Source: UBA1724 sp016302315 (GTDB lineage Bacteria; Verrucomicrobiota; Lentisphaeria; Oligosphaerales; Oligosphaeraceae). From it: DNA of 9,138 nucleotides. The stretch is from positions 1-9,138 of the forward strand of contig JAEDNW010000102.1 of assembly GCA_016302315.1 (NCBI GenBank), read 5' to 3'. The position numbers and the translations under genes are program-made. Below are positions 1 through 5,855 of the stretch, piece by piece. A model generated the notes under the pieces. The model was given only the letters and a program-made list of their open reading frames with translations. It made no database searches and had not been told where the DNA came from. The stretch's first letter is position 1, and each line of letters opens with the position of its first letter.

Positions 1-2
1 TC

Positions 3-1055
3 TTCACGCTTGAGAAAGTGGCTGAGAGGGTTGGCGTTGTCGGTTTGGAGCAGGAACAAACCCGCACTCATGAAGAGGTCATGTTGGAGGCAAAGCGCAG
101 GCTAGAGGCGAGGGTGGAGGCAGAAATTCCAGCGGTTGATGCGGAGAAGGTCCGGGCAGAGGCCGAGGAGGCATGTCGCCTTTGGAAGGTAGGAGAAAGG
201 ATTGAGTTCACTGATCGCCGTGGACGTAAAATTCAAGGCAAACTGACCTTTGTTTCCTCTAGTAGCATTCGGGTTGGTGGGAAAAACATTGGCAGTGTGG
301 ATTTCACACCTGAGGTCATGGTTCACATTGATGCTGCAAAGTCCCAACATGCTATCATCAATACCATTCAGAAGATATATGAGGAGAATTCGGTAAAACG
401 TGAAGGCCTCAGCCAGAAACTCTTGCCAAGAATCACAAACGAAGTCTATCAAGAGTCGGGGTTTGTTAGGTTTGGCAATGCGTGGTATAACAGACAGGAA
501 GTGACGTCTTTTCTGGAAACGCAACGCAAAACGTTACTCCAGGAAGAATATGACAGGGGGATTGCGAGACATCTTCGGGCGAATGGCTTTGTCCAGTTTG
601 AATCCGAATGGATTCCCAAGGAAATGGTGGCTGAGAAAGAAAAGGAGAAGGCGCAACAACGCGAGGAAGAAGCTCGGCAGGTGGAGCAGCTACGCAAGGA
701 AAAGGCTCGTCGAGAAGAGGGATGGGATCGTTGGGCGAGGGAAACGCTTGCGGAAGCGCAAAATAAGGCATCCATTCAAATCCCGGCAGTCATAGAAGGC
801 TTACTTCGTGCGCAAGCCCGAGGGGATGTTGGCAGTATGTACTGGAGTTCAACGGCATTGCCTTCCAAACTGTTTGCGCCAACCGATTGGGAAATCATGA
901 AGGTTTCTGTTGATGGCTTATCCGGGCTTGCTGTCGTCCGGGTTGATTCCTCTACTAGGGGTGGATTTCAGATACGTAAACTATGGAATTTCTATATGGA
1001 GTATGAAATGGGAGTTCTAGGCGGCTGGAAGGTCTTTATCATTGGTGAGAATTGA
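3..1055 (+). CDS. Hypothetical protein, 5'-truncated by the window edge; coiled coil with a twice-repeated aromatic motif and a globular C-terminal domain
   Basis: I do not recognise this protein. The frame is open to the left edge, so the true start probably lies outside the window; the first possible internal start is a GTG at 18 with no ribosome binding site, and residues below are numbered from it. Residues 1-55 are charged and helical. Residues 56-104 look like a small beta barrel (SH3/KOW-like pattern, beginning LWKVGERIEF). A motif of the form GFVxFxxxWxxxE occurs twice, at about 148-161 and 190-203. Residues 204-235 are almost entirely Glu/Lys/Arg/Gln and should form a coiled coil. 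Residues 250-345 look like a compact domain ending in GGWKVFIIGEN, faintly like an NTF2-type fold. No signal peptide or membrane segment is visible in the part seen. Its base composition is about half G+C by eye, well below all the genes to the right, which suggests an accessory or transferred gene. Confidence 0.75.
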   Translation, partial: FTLEKVAERVGVVGLEQEQTRTHEEVMLEAKRRLEARVEAEIPAVDAEKVRAEAEEACRLWKVGERIEFTDRRGRKIQGKLTFVSSSSIRVGGKNIGSVDFTPEVMVHIDAAKSQHAIINTIQKIYEENSVKREGLSQKLLPRITNEVYQESGFVRFGNAWYNRQEVTSFLETQRKTLLQEEYDRGIARHLRANGFVQFESEWIPKEMVAEKEKEKAQQREEEARQVEQLRKEKARREEGWDRWARETLAEAQNKASIQIPAVIEGLLRAQARGDVGSMYWSSTALPSKLFAPTDWEIMKVSVDGLSGLAVVRVDSSTRGGFQIRKLWNFYMEYEMGVLGGWKVFIIGEN

Positions 1056-1348
1056 TACGTACGGAAACGCAAAGTCGAGGAGTTTCTCCTGAAATTCCAT
1101 GAGGTCAGGTGATTTTATGTTTTGTTGATCGGAATTTCGGGGAACCCTTGGTCTCGGGGATTGGTGGAGCGTGCAGAGGTATATTTCGTGTCTTTCCCGG
1201 GAAGAGGGCAGGGGGGCATCACGGGTTCCGTTTCCCGGGAGAAGATTTCAGGTGGCGCGGCCCAGAATCCCTTCCTCCCATTCCATGGTTTCCCTGGCTG
1301 CGCCTTCCCGTCTTTCTCTTTTTCCCAAACCGGTCTTTTTCGCTTCCC
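1056..1348. other. Intergenic region between the hypothetical gene and the HAD phosphatase
   Basis: No convincing gene is present; the frame that runs through it into the phosphatase gives a Pro/Phe/Gly-rich sequence with no family resemblance. Just after the first gene there are two mutually exclusive small hairpins: AGGAG-TTT-CTCCT at 1078-1090, and CCTGA/TCAGG at 1088-1109 followed by a T-rich stretch (1110-1123). Either could be a weak terminator. A TATATT at 1180-1185 resembles a -10 box but has no matching -35 element at the usual spacing. The near-palindrome TTTCCCGGGA occurs twice, at 1193-1202 and 1231-1240. Base composition changes from AT-richer to GC-rich across this region. Confidence 0.4.
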
Positions 1349-1987
1349 ATGCTTCGCCTTGCCATTTTTGATCTGGACGGCACGCTCCTGAATACCCTGG
1401 GAGACATAGCGGCCAGTGCCAATTTCGCCCTGGCGGCCAATCATCTTCCCACCCATTCCCTGGAGTGTGTCCGCCAGTTTGTGGGCAACGGCATCCGCAG
1501 GCTCATCGAACGGGCTTGCCCCGCCGACGCCTCGCCGGATCTCCTCGAACAGGTCAGCGCAGACTTCTGTCGCCACTATGCCCGGCATTGCGCCGACACC
1601 ACGGCACCCTATCCCGGGATTCCGGAACTTCTGGAGGGCCTCCGGCAACGGGGCATCCTTACCGCGGTGGTTTCCAACAAGGCCGATTTTGCCGTCCAGC
1701 AGCTTTGCGCCCAGTTCTTTCCCGGGCAGTTTGATGCCGTGGTGGGGGAGCGGGAGGGGATTCGTCGCAAGCCTGCCCCTGATTCCGTTCAGGTCATATT
1801 ATCGCAACTCCATGTGGATGTGGAGGATGCTATCTATATTGGCGACTCCGAGGTGGATGTGGAGACGTCCCGGAATGCGGGGATTCGCTGTCTGGCGGTC
1901 ACCTGGGGCTTCCGGGACCGGGGGGGCCTGCGCCAGGCCGGAGCCCAGCACCTGGTGGATTCCCCCGCGGAGATTCTCACTCTGTAG
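1349..1987 (+). CDS. HAD-family phosphatase, phosphoglycolate phosphatase-like
   Basis: This is a 212-residue haloacid dehalogenase-superfamily hydrolase of the kind that removes phosphate from 2-phosphoglycolate or similar small phosphorylated metabolites in the cytoplasm. All four HAD motifs are present. FDLDGTL carries the nucleophile D8 and acid/base D10, SNK has S109, RRKPAP has K141, and IGDSEVD has the metal-binding D166 and D170. Residues 15-80 between motifs I and II form the helical cap of the Gph subfamily, and the length matches that family. The start was chosen because the protein begins MLRLAIFDLDGT, as Gph homologues do; the upstream in-frame extension to 1109 is unlike protein. 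No Shine-Dalgarno site precedes this ATG, only a pyrimidine-rich leader. The gene converges on the lipoprotein gene, with 25 bp between stop codons and no clear terminator. The fold is certain; the exact substrate is not. Confidence 0.9.
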   Translation: MLRLAIFDLDGTLLNTLGDIAASANFALAANHLPTHSLECVRQFVGNGIRRLIERACPADASPDLLEQVSADFCRHYARHCADTTAPYPGIPELLEGLRQRGILTAVVSNKADFAVQQLCAQFFPGQFDAVVGEREGIRRKPAPDSVQVILSQLHVDVEDAIYIGDSEVDVETSRNAGIRCLAVTWGFRDRGGLRQAGAQHLVDSPAEILTL

Positions 1988-2012
1988 CCCACCCTGGCGG
2001 GGGACGGGGAAT

Positions 2013-2957
2013 TTATTCCTCCGGGGGGTGCCAGAGCATCTGGGGGGGGAAGGGGACATCCGGGGCCACGAGCGTCAGAAAGTCGGCCAGTTCCTGGGGG
2101 ATTTTCCAGGCGGGGACGGCCTTGACGGGATCCAGGGCCAGGGAGTGTTCCAGGGCTTCCCGGGAAATCCCCGAGAAGTCTTCCCGTTCCTTTGTCCAGA
2201 GAAGGGCGGCGTTTTTTCCGCCCTCGGCAGTCCATTGCTCCATGTGCGCCAGCAGGGCCTGGAGTTCCCGGGGATGGGTTTCCGCCCAGTGGGTGTGGAC
2301 GGCGATGCCCGCCCAGGGCACTTCGGGGGGACAATTCCGCACTCTCCCATAGTATTCCTCCAGGGAATCCACCCGATGGAAGTCGGGGGACTTTTCCAGA
2401 AGGACAGTGGCGAAGGGCTCCGGAAGGAAGAGATCCTCCACCTTCCCCTCCAAGGCCTTGAGGAGCAATGGCTTGACATCCAGGGGAAGGAGGGTGACCC
2501 CGGTTTCTCCGGTCTCCTGGAGGAGGCGTTCCAGCAGGAAACGTCCCGCCCCGTCCGCCGGGGCGATGGCCACGGTGCGTCCCTGGAAATCCCGGGGGAA
2601 GGTCACCCCGGTCCGTCGGGAGAGCAGGTGCCACTTTCGCCAGCCGGTGATGGCCAGGAGGCGCAGAGGGGCGCCCCTGCGGTAGGCCCGGGCGAAGCCT
2701 TCCAGGTGTCCCACCCAGAGGTCCCCGTCGCCGGCCAGGAGGAGGCTTTGGAAGGCCATGGTGGTGTTCCAGGCATGGAAGGCGAGGGGGGGCTCCGGGG
2801 CGGCCAGCAGAGGGAGAATGGGGGTGGTGGCGGCGCTGTGGCACCAGACCGCCGCCGGGGATTCCGTCTGGTCCTGAGGGGGGCGTGAGGGGGCGGGGGA
2901 ACATCCCCAGGCCAGGGCCAGGGCGAGAAGCAGAAGGAGTGGGGGAAGGAGACGCAT
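2013..2957 (-). CDS. Solute-binding lipoprotein, NMT1/SsuA-TauA-like (ABC transporter periplasmic component)
   Basis: This 314-residue protein looks like the periplasmic binding component of an ABC importer of the nitrate/sulfonate/taurine/thiamine-precursor class. It starts with a leucine-rich signal sequence (residues 2-18) ending in a lipobox-like LAWGC, so C19 would be lipidated and the protein anchored to a membrane facing the periplasm. The Trp two residues before the Cys is unusual. The body has the family order: an early strand and 'AF..LLAGDGDLWVGH' segment (about 68-84), a 'FQGRTVAIAPADGAGRF' segment (about 123-139) and a 'LEGKVEDLFLPEPFA' segment (about 166-180) in the ligand-cleft regions. 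A good site, GGAGGAG (2969-2975), precedes the ATG by 11 bases and lies in the end of the upstream phosphatase gene. No permease or ATPase gene is in the window, so it is either an orphan or serves a transporter encoded elsewhere. The ligand cannot be told. Confidence 0.8.
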   Translation of the reverse strand: MRLLPPLLLLLALALAWGCSPAPSRPPQDQTESPAAVWCHSAATTPILPLLAAPEPPLAFHAWNTTMAFQSLLLAGDGDLWVGHLEGFARAYRRGAPLRLLAITGWRKWHLLSRRTGVTFPRDFQGRTVAIAPADGAGRFLLERLLQETGETGVTLLPLDVKPLLLKALEGKVEDLFLPEPFATVLLEKSPDFHRVDSLEEYYGRVRNCPPEVPWAGIAVHTHWAETHPRELQALLAHMEQWTAEGGKNAALLWTKEREDFSGISREALEHSLALDPVKAVPAWKIPQELADFLTLVAPDVPFPPQMLWHPPEE

Positions 2958-2966
2958 GGGGAAAGA

Positions 2967-3767
2967 CTACTCCTCCCGGCGGGTGTAGTTGGGGAAATAC
3001 TGGAGCATCTCCTGGTGGATGATCCCGTTGGTGGCCAGGATGCCCTGGCGGGGATATTCCGTGCCTCCCCGGAGATCCGTGACCTTGCCTCCCGCCTCCA
3101 GGAGGATGACCATGGCGGCGGCGTAGTCATAGGGCTGGAGATTCAGTTCCCAGAAGCCGTCGGATTTTCCGCAGGCCACGTAGCAGATGTCCATGGCGGC
3201 GGAGCCGAAACGGCGGATGCCGCGGCAGTGGAGGCCGATGTTGGCAAAGAAGGGGACGTTGTTGCCCCTGGTCCAGCCGGCGCGGAGGCAGGAGAAGCCG
3301 GTGGAGACCACGGAATGTTCCAGATCCCCGTGGGAGCGGACGGCGATGGGGCGTCCGTTGCAGTAGGCCCCTTTTCCCGCCTCGCCGTAGTAGAGTTCGT
3401 CCAGGGCGGGGGCGTAGACGGCACCCGCCAGGGGTTTCCCGTCCTTCCAGAGGGCGATGGAGGTGCACCAGTAGAGCTGTCCCTCGAAGTAGGAGACCGT
3501 GCCGTCGATGGGATCCACGATCCAGCAGTAGGGGCTGCCGTTGTCCTGGGATTTCCCCGTTTCCTCTCCGTAGAAGCGGTGGGTGGGGAACTTTTCCTCG
3601 ATGGCCTTCCGGATATGCCGTTCCGTGGCCTGGTCTGCGGCGGTGACGATATCCCGTACCGTGGCCTTGCAGGAGACATCTCCTTCCTGGAGCTGGGCCT
3701 GGAGGGAGTGGGCGAGTTTCCCGGCCTGGACGGCCAGGTGGGAGAGGAAGGGCTGGAGCGTATCCAT
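2967..3767 (-). CDS. Inositol monophosphatase family protein (SuhB-like)
   Basis: This 266-residue Mg2+-dependent, Li+-sensitive-type phosphatase would dephosphorylate inositol phosphate or a related small phosphate ester in the cytoplasm. The metal-binding motifs are in order: VTAAD with D45, GEE at 67-69, WIVDPIDGT with D85 and D88, and near the C terminus WEL...PYD with D214, followed by EAGGKVTD. Length is typical. The family usually has PWD at the last motif and DGTxNFxxG after the second; here they are PYD and DGTVSYFEG, both conservative changes. The start begins MDTLQPFLSHL as in relatives. There is no Shine-Dalgarno site; the leader is C/T-rich. The start lies 23 bp past the T-tract of the tRNA terminator, leaving no room for a separate promoter. 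It is followed after 9 bp by the lipoprotein gene, so the two are likely co-transcribed. A HisN-type histinol-phosphate phosphatase is possible but less like the sequence. Confidence 0.9.
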   Translation of the reverse strand: MDTLQPFLSHLAVQAGKLAHSLQAQLQEGDVSCKATVRDIVTAADQATERHIRKAIEEKFPTHRFYGEETGKSQDNGSPYCWIVDPIDGTVSYFEGQLYWCTSIALWKDGKPLAGAVYAPALDELYYGEAGKGAYCNGRPIAVRSHGDLEHSVVSTGFSCLRAGWTRGNNVPFFANIGLHCRGIRRFGSAAMDICYVACGKSDGFWELNLQPYDYAAAMVILLEAGGKVTDLRGGTEYPRQGILATNGIIHQEMLQYFPNYTRREE

Positions 3768-3790
3768 GGCGGTGGGTAGGGGTTTGGGGG

Positions 3791-3829
3791 AAAAGAAAAA
3801 CGCCGCAGAGCGTCATGGCTCAGCGGCGT
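3791..3829 (-). terminator. Intrinsic terminator of the tRNA-Glu gene
   Basis: On the minus strand the tRNA is followed after 6 bases by a long hairpin. CGCCGC (3829-3824) pairs with GCGGCG (3806-3801), one mismatch follows, then GAGC pairs with GCTC around a 6-base loop. The T-tract TTTTTCTTTT (3800-3791) follows directly. This is a textbook rho-independent terminator. Its T-tract ends 23 bp before the phosphatase start codon, so it may also limit transcription into the phosphatase-lipoprotein pair. Confidence 0.92.
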
Positions 3830-3835
3830 GAAGAT

Positions 3836-3910
3836 TGGCAATCCCAACGGGAGTCGAACCCATATTTACAGGATGAGAACCTGTTGTCCTAACCATTAGA
3901 CGATGGGATC
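3836..3910 (-). tRNA. tRNA-Glu (anticodon CTC), with encoded CCA
   Basis: The minus strand folds into a complete cloverleaf. The acceptor stem GATCCCA pairs with TGGGATT (one G-T pair at the end), the D arm is GTC-TAATGGTTA-GGAC, and the anticodon arm is ACAGG-TTCTCAT-CCTGT, giving anticodon CTC for glutamate. The variable loop is 4 bases, and the T arm is ATGGG-TTCGACT-CCCGT. The discriminator base is G and the CCA end is encoded (3838-3836). The D arm and 4-base variable loop match bacterial tRNA-Glu. CTC reads GAG, the codon that predominates in the GC-rich genes here. Confidence 0.96.
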
Positions 3911-3935
3911 CCTGTTTGATTCAGGAAACGGCGTT

Positions 3936-3963
3936 ACTCTAATGCCCCTCCTGCGGATTGCAA
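3936..3963 (-). promoter_or_regulatory. Probable promoter of tRNA-Glu
   Basis: On the minus strand TTGCAA (3963-3958) and TAGAGT (3941-3936) are 16 bases apart and fit a sigma-70-type -35/-10 pair (4 of 6 matches each). Transcription would start near 3929, about 19 bases before the mature tRNA. The bases after the -10 box, AACGCCG, are GC-rich, like the discriminators of stringently controlled stable-RNA promoters. An AT-rich run (about 3977-3991) upstream sits roughly where an UP element would lie. This was identified by pattern only. Confidence 0.5.
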
Positions 3964-3969
3964 GGTGCC

Positions 3970-4012
3970 CCGGGGAATTTTTCGTGAAAAACCGGGCCCT
4001 TTTCTCTGCCGG
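3970..4012 (-). terminator. Possible weak terminator after the coiled-coil gene
   Basis: Directly after the TAA of the small coiled-coil gene, the minus strand has CCGG (about 4012-4009) that can pair with CCGG (about 3995-3992) across a purine-rich loop, followed by TTTTT. The stem is short, so termination may be inefficient. The same T/A-rich segment lies just upstream of the tRNA promoter. Confidence 0.3.
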
Positions 4013-4017
4013 GGGGA

Positions 4018-4338
4018 TTACGCCTGGGGCGGAAAGACGCTCTGGCGGATTTTCAGGGTGGCCAGTTTCCGCACCCATTCGTCTGCCTGGTCCTTCAGGG
4101 TGTCGCCTTCCGGGCCGAAGAGCTGACGCACCTCCAGACCCCGAAGCTTTTCCTCGATCTGGGCGAGCTGCCGGAGGCACTCCTGGACTTCCTGCTGCAG
4201 CTGTCTGCCCCGCTCCTCCTTCTGTGCCTGGGAGAGGGCGGCGGCCTCCTCCAGGGCCTGGGCTTTCACCTGCTGTTCCTCGTCGCCCTCCAGGGCGGTG
4301 CTCATGATTTGGGAGAGGGAATCCAGAAAATCCGTCAT
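4018..4338 (-). CDS. Small coiled-coil protein of unknown function
   Basis: I do not recognise a family for this 106-residue protein. Residues 1-15 are mildly hydrophobic (MTDFLDSLSQIM). Residues 18-70 are rich in Glu, Gln, Ala, Leu and Arg with heptad-like spacing of Leu, so a long alpha-helical coiled coil is likely. Residues 71-100 include a charged helix (DQADEWVRKLATL). There is no signal peptide and no membrane segment, so it is probably cytoplasmic. The ATG lies 33 bp past the T-tract of the terminator that closes the ior-aldolase operon. It has no Shine-Dalgarno site; the mRNA leader would be nearly all C, T and A. It may be expressed by read-through or from a promoter overlapping the terminator. 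The frame is long, and the amino-acid makeup (no runs of Arg/Pro as in shadow frames here) supports real coding. A second in-frame ATG at residue 12 is possible. Confidence 0.6.
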   Translation of the reverse strand: MTDFLDSLSQIMSTALEGDEEQQVKAQALEEAAALSQAQKEERGRQLQQEVQECLRQLAQIEEKLRGLEVRQLFGPEGDTLKDQADEWVRKLATLKIRQSVFPPQA

Positions 4339-4371
4339 GGGGGGAAGGTGGGGTTGGAGTGGGGGGGGAGG

Positions 4372-4417
4372 AAAAAGCCTCCTGTTCCGCCGGGGGATTT
4401 CCCGGGGAAAGGAGGCT
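4372..4417 (-). terminator. Strong intrinsic terminator of the ior-aldolase operon
   Basis: Starting 21 bases after the aldolase stop codon, the minus strand has AGCCTCCT (4417-4410) pairing perfectly with AGGAGGCT (4383-4376). Inside it TTCC pairs with GGAA and CCGGG with CCCGG around a short loop, allowing one bulge. The T-tract overlaps the stem end (4376-4372, TTTTT). Perfect outer stem plus T-tract make this a convincing rho-independent terminator marking the operon end. Confidence 0.9.
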
Positions 4418-4438
4418 ATGGGCCTAGGGGGGACGGGG

Positions 4439-5734
4439 TTAGGGAATCAGGTGGAAGGCCTTCACCAGGTCCTCGATCTGCTTGGCGGTGATGGGCTTCA
4501 TGCCGCCCAGGGCCTTGCAGGCGATGGTGGCCTTGGCCGAGTATTCCGCCACTTCCAGACGGTCAAAGGCCTGGATGAGGGTGGAGCCGGTGGTCACCAG
4601 GCAGTCGTTCTGGATGATGATGACGGGATACCGGGGAGACAGGGTCTTGCTCACTTCCTTCACGTCCCGGAAATGGGTGCCGAAGGGGAAGGAGGGCACT
4701 TCCCGAAGGAGGATGTAGCTTTCGGGGATCACCCGGGGATCGAACTTGGCGTCGGTGACGGCATAGGACATGACGCAGGGAGGATTGGCCAGGATCATGG
4801 AGTTGATTTCCGGCTGGGCGTCGAAGATGGCCTTGATGAACCAGGTGGCCCGGGAAACCTGCTTGCCGGCTTCCCGGCGATGTCCCGTCACCAGCACCAG
4901 ATCCTCCGGCTGGATGGTGCCGCGGTCCAGTCCCCGCTGGGTCACCAGGAAGGAATCCTTGTCCACCCGGCAGGCGAAGGTGCCTTCCGTGCTGGTGAAC
5001 AGCTGCTGGCGGTAGGCCCGCTGGATGAGCTGGCTCATCTGGTAGCGGACATCCATTTCCTTGCTGGAGCGGTTGGTGGGGACATATTCCTCGAAGTCCT
5101 GGTTCCGGTCCAGGGCATGGAATTCCAGGTCGGTGTCATTGAGATACCGGGGGGTGCCCACCTGGAGGGCGCCGGAGATGAGGCGGGCGCAGAAGTCCAG
5201 GGTTTCGAAGCGCTGGAAGGCCTGGAGGAGGCTTGCGCCGGCGCAGCAGGTGCCGTGGTTTTCCAGGAGGATGGTGCTATGGCCGGCGGCGAAGGCGTTG
5301 GAGACGCTGTGGCCCAGGGCCTCGCTGCCCGGCACTTCGTAGGGGGCGTAGCCCACGGTGCCGCAGATGTTCTTGGCATTGGGGAAGACGGTGGTGTCGG
5401 GGATCTGGCCGGCCACGGAGAAGCTCACCAGTGTGGGGGGATGGGCGTGGACGATGGCCCGGACATCGGGGCGCAGCTTGTAGATGTCGTTGTGGAAGGG
5501 GAATTCGCTGGAGGGCTTGTGGGGGCCCAGGATGTCGCCCTTGGGGGTGACGCACATGATGTCCTCCCGGCGCAGATTTCCCTTGTCCACGCTGGCGGGG
5601 CTGATCCAGATGTTGCCTTCCGGATCGAGAATGGAAAGATTTCCGCCGCTGGTGGTGGTCAGGCCATAGCGGTAGATACGACCCATCATTTCCACGATTT
5701 GGTCGCGGGGATGGACGAAGTTCATGTTCTTCAT
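4439..5734 (-). CDS. Class II aldolase/adducin family protein with two tandem domains, the second catalytically degenerate
   Basis: This is a 431-residue cytoplasmic protein, about twice the usual 210-230 residues of the zinc-dependent aldolase/epimerase/adducin family (FucA, AraD, RhaD, MtnB). Domain 1 (about 5-190) keeps the family residues: SGGN at 29-32, the catalytic Glu in PSSE (E77), the zinc ligands H96 and H98 in VHAHPP, and H160 in ENHG. Domain 2 (about 230-425) follows the same order of segments, but the equivalents are STEG (248-251), R295 for the Glu, LAN (315-317) for HAH and D377 for the last His. It therefore cannot bind zinc or catalyse in the usual way. The start at 5734 was chosen because AGAGG lies 6 bases upstream and the residues before it (to 5839) look non-coding. 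It follows iorB by 121 bp and ends before a terminator, so it is the last operon gene. The substrate is unknown. Confidence 0.88.
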   Translation of the reverse strand: MKNMNFVHPRDQIVEMMGRIYRYGLTTTSGGNLSILDPEGNIWISPASVDKGNLRREDIMCVTPKGDILGPHKPSSEFPFHNDIYKLRPDVRAIVHAHPPTLVSFSVAGQIPDTTVFPNAKNICGTVGYAPYEVPGSEALGHSVSNAFAAGHSTILLENHGTCCAGASLLQAFQRFETLDFCARLISGALQVGTPRYLNDTDLEFHALDRNQDFEEYVPTNRSSKEMDVRYQMSQLIQRAYRQQLFTSTEGTFACRVDKDSFLVTQRGLDRGTIQPEDLVLVTGHRREAGKQVSRATWFIKAIFDAQPEINSMILANPPCVMSYAVTDAKFDPRVIPESYILLREVPSFPFGTHFRDVKEVSKTLSPRYPVIIIQNDCLVTTGSTLIQAFDRLEVAEYSAKATIACKALGGMKPITAKQIEDLVKAFHLIP

Positions 5735-5814
5735 GATTTGCCTCTGTTGTCTTGCTGTCCCGGCGTGGGGGCCTCCGTCATGGGGGTCCTTTTTGCCGGG
5801 GACGTGGGGGAATG

Positions 5815-5849
5815 CCGCCTGGGGGGGCTGGGCGCCCAAGGGCAGGCGG
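5815..5849 (-). other. Intercistronic hairpin after iorB
   Basis: On the minus strand, CCGCCTG (5849-5843) pairs perfectly with CAGGCGG (5821-5815), starting 6 bases after the iorB stop, with an inner TGGGCGCCCA palindrome able to form its own stem. No T-tract follows, so it is unlikely to be an intrinsic terminator. It could protect the iorAB part of the message from 3' decay or set the ratio of the aldolase to IorAB. The rest of the 121-bp spacer (5735-5855) holds only the AGAGG site of the aldolase. Confidence 0.4.
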
Positions 5850-5855
5850 GGGGGA

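Noticed and set aside
1109..1348. N-terminal extension of the HAD phosphatase
   Set aside because: Homologues of this family start at or within a few residues of the DxD motif, and the 80 extra residues are Phe/Pro/Gly-rich with no recognisable domain or signal sequence.
1988..2012. Bidirectional terminator between the convergent HAD and lipoprotein genes
   Set aside because: The 25-bp gap is GC-rich without a good inverted repeat or T-tract on either strand.
1416..2888. Long plus-strand frame running through the HAD gene and opposite the lipoprotein
   Set aside because: Out of frame with the HAD motifs and low-complexity Pro/Ser/Arg then Gly-rich sequence; a shadow.
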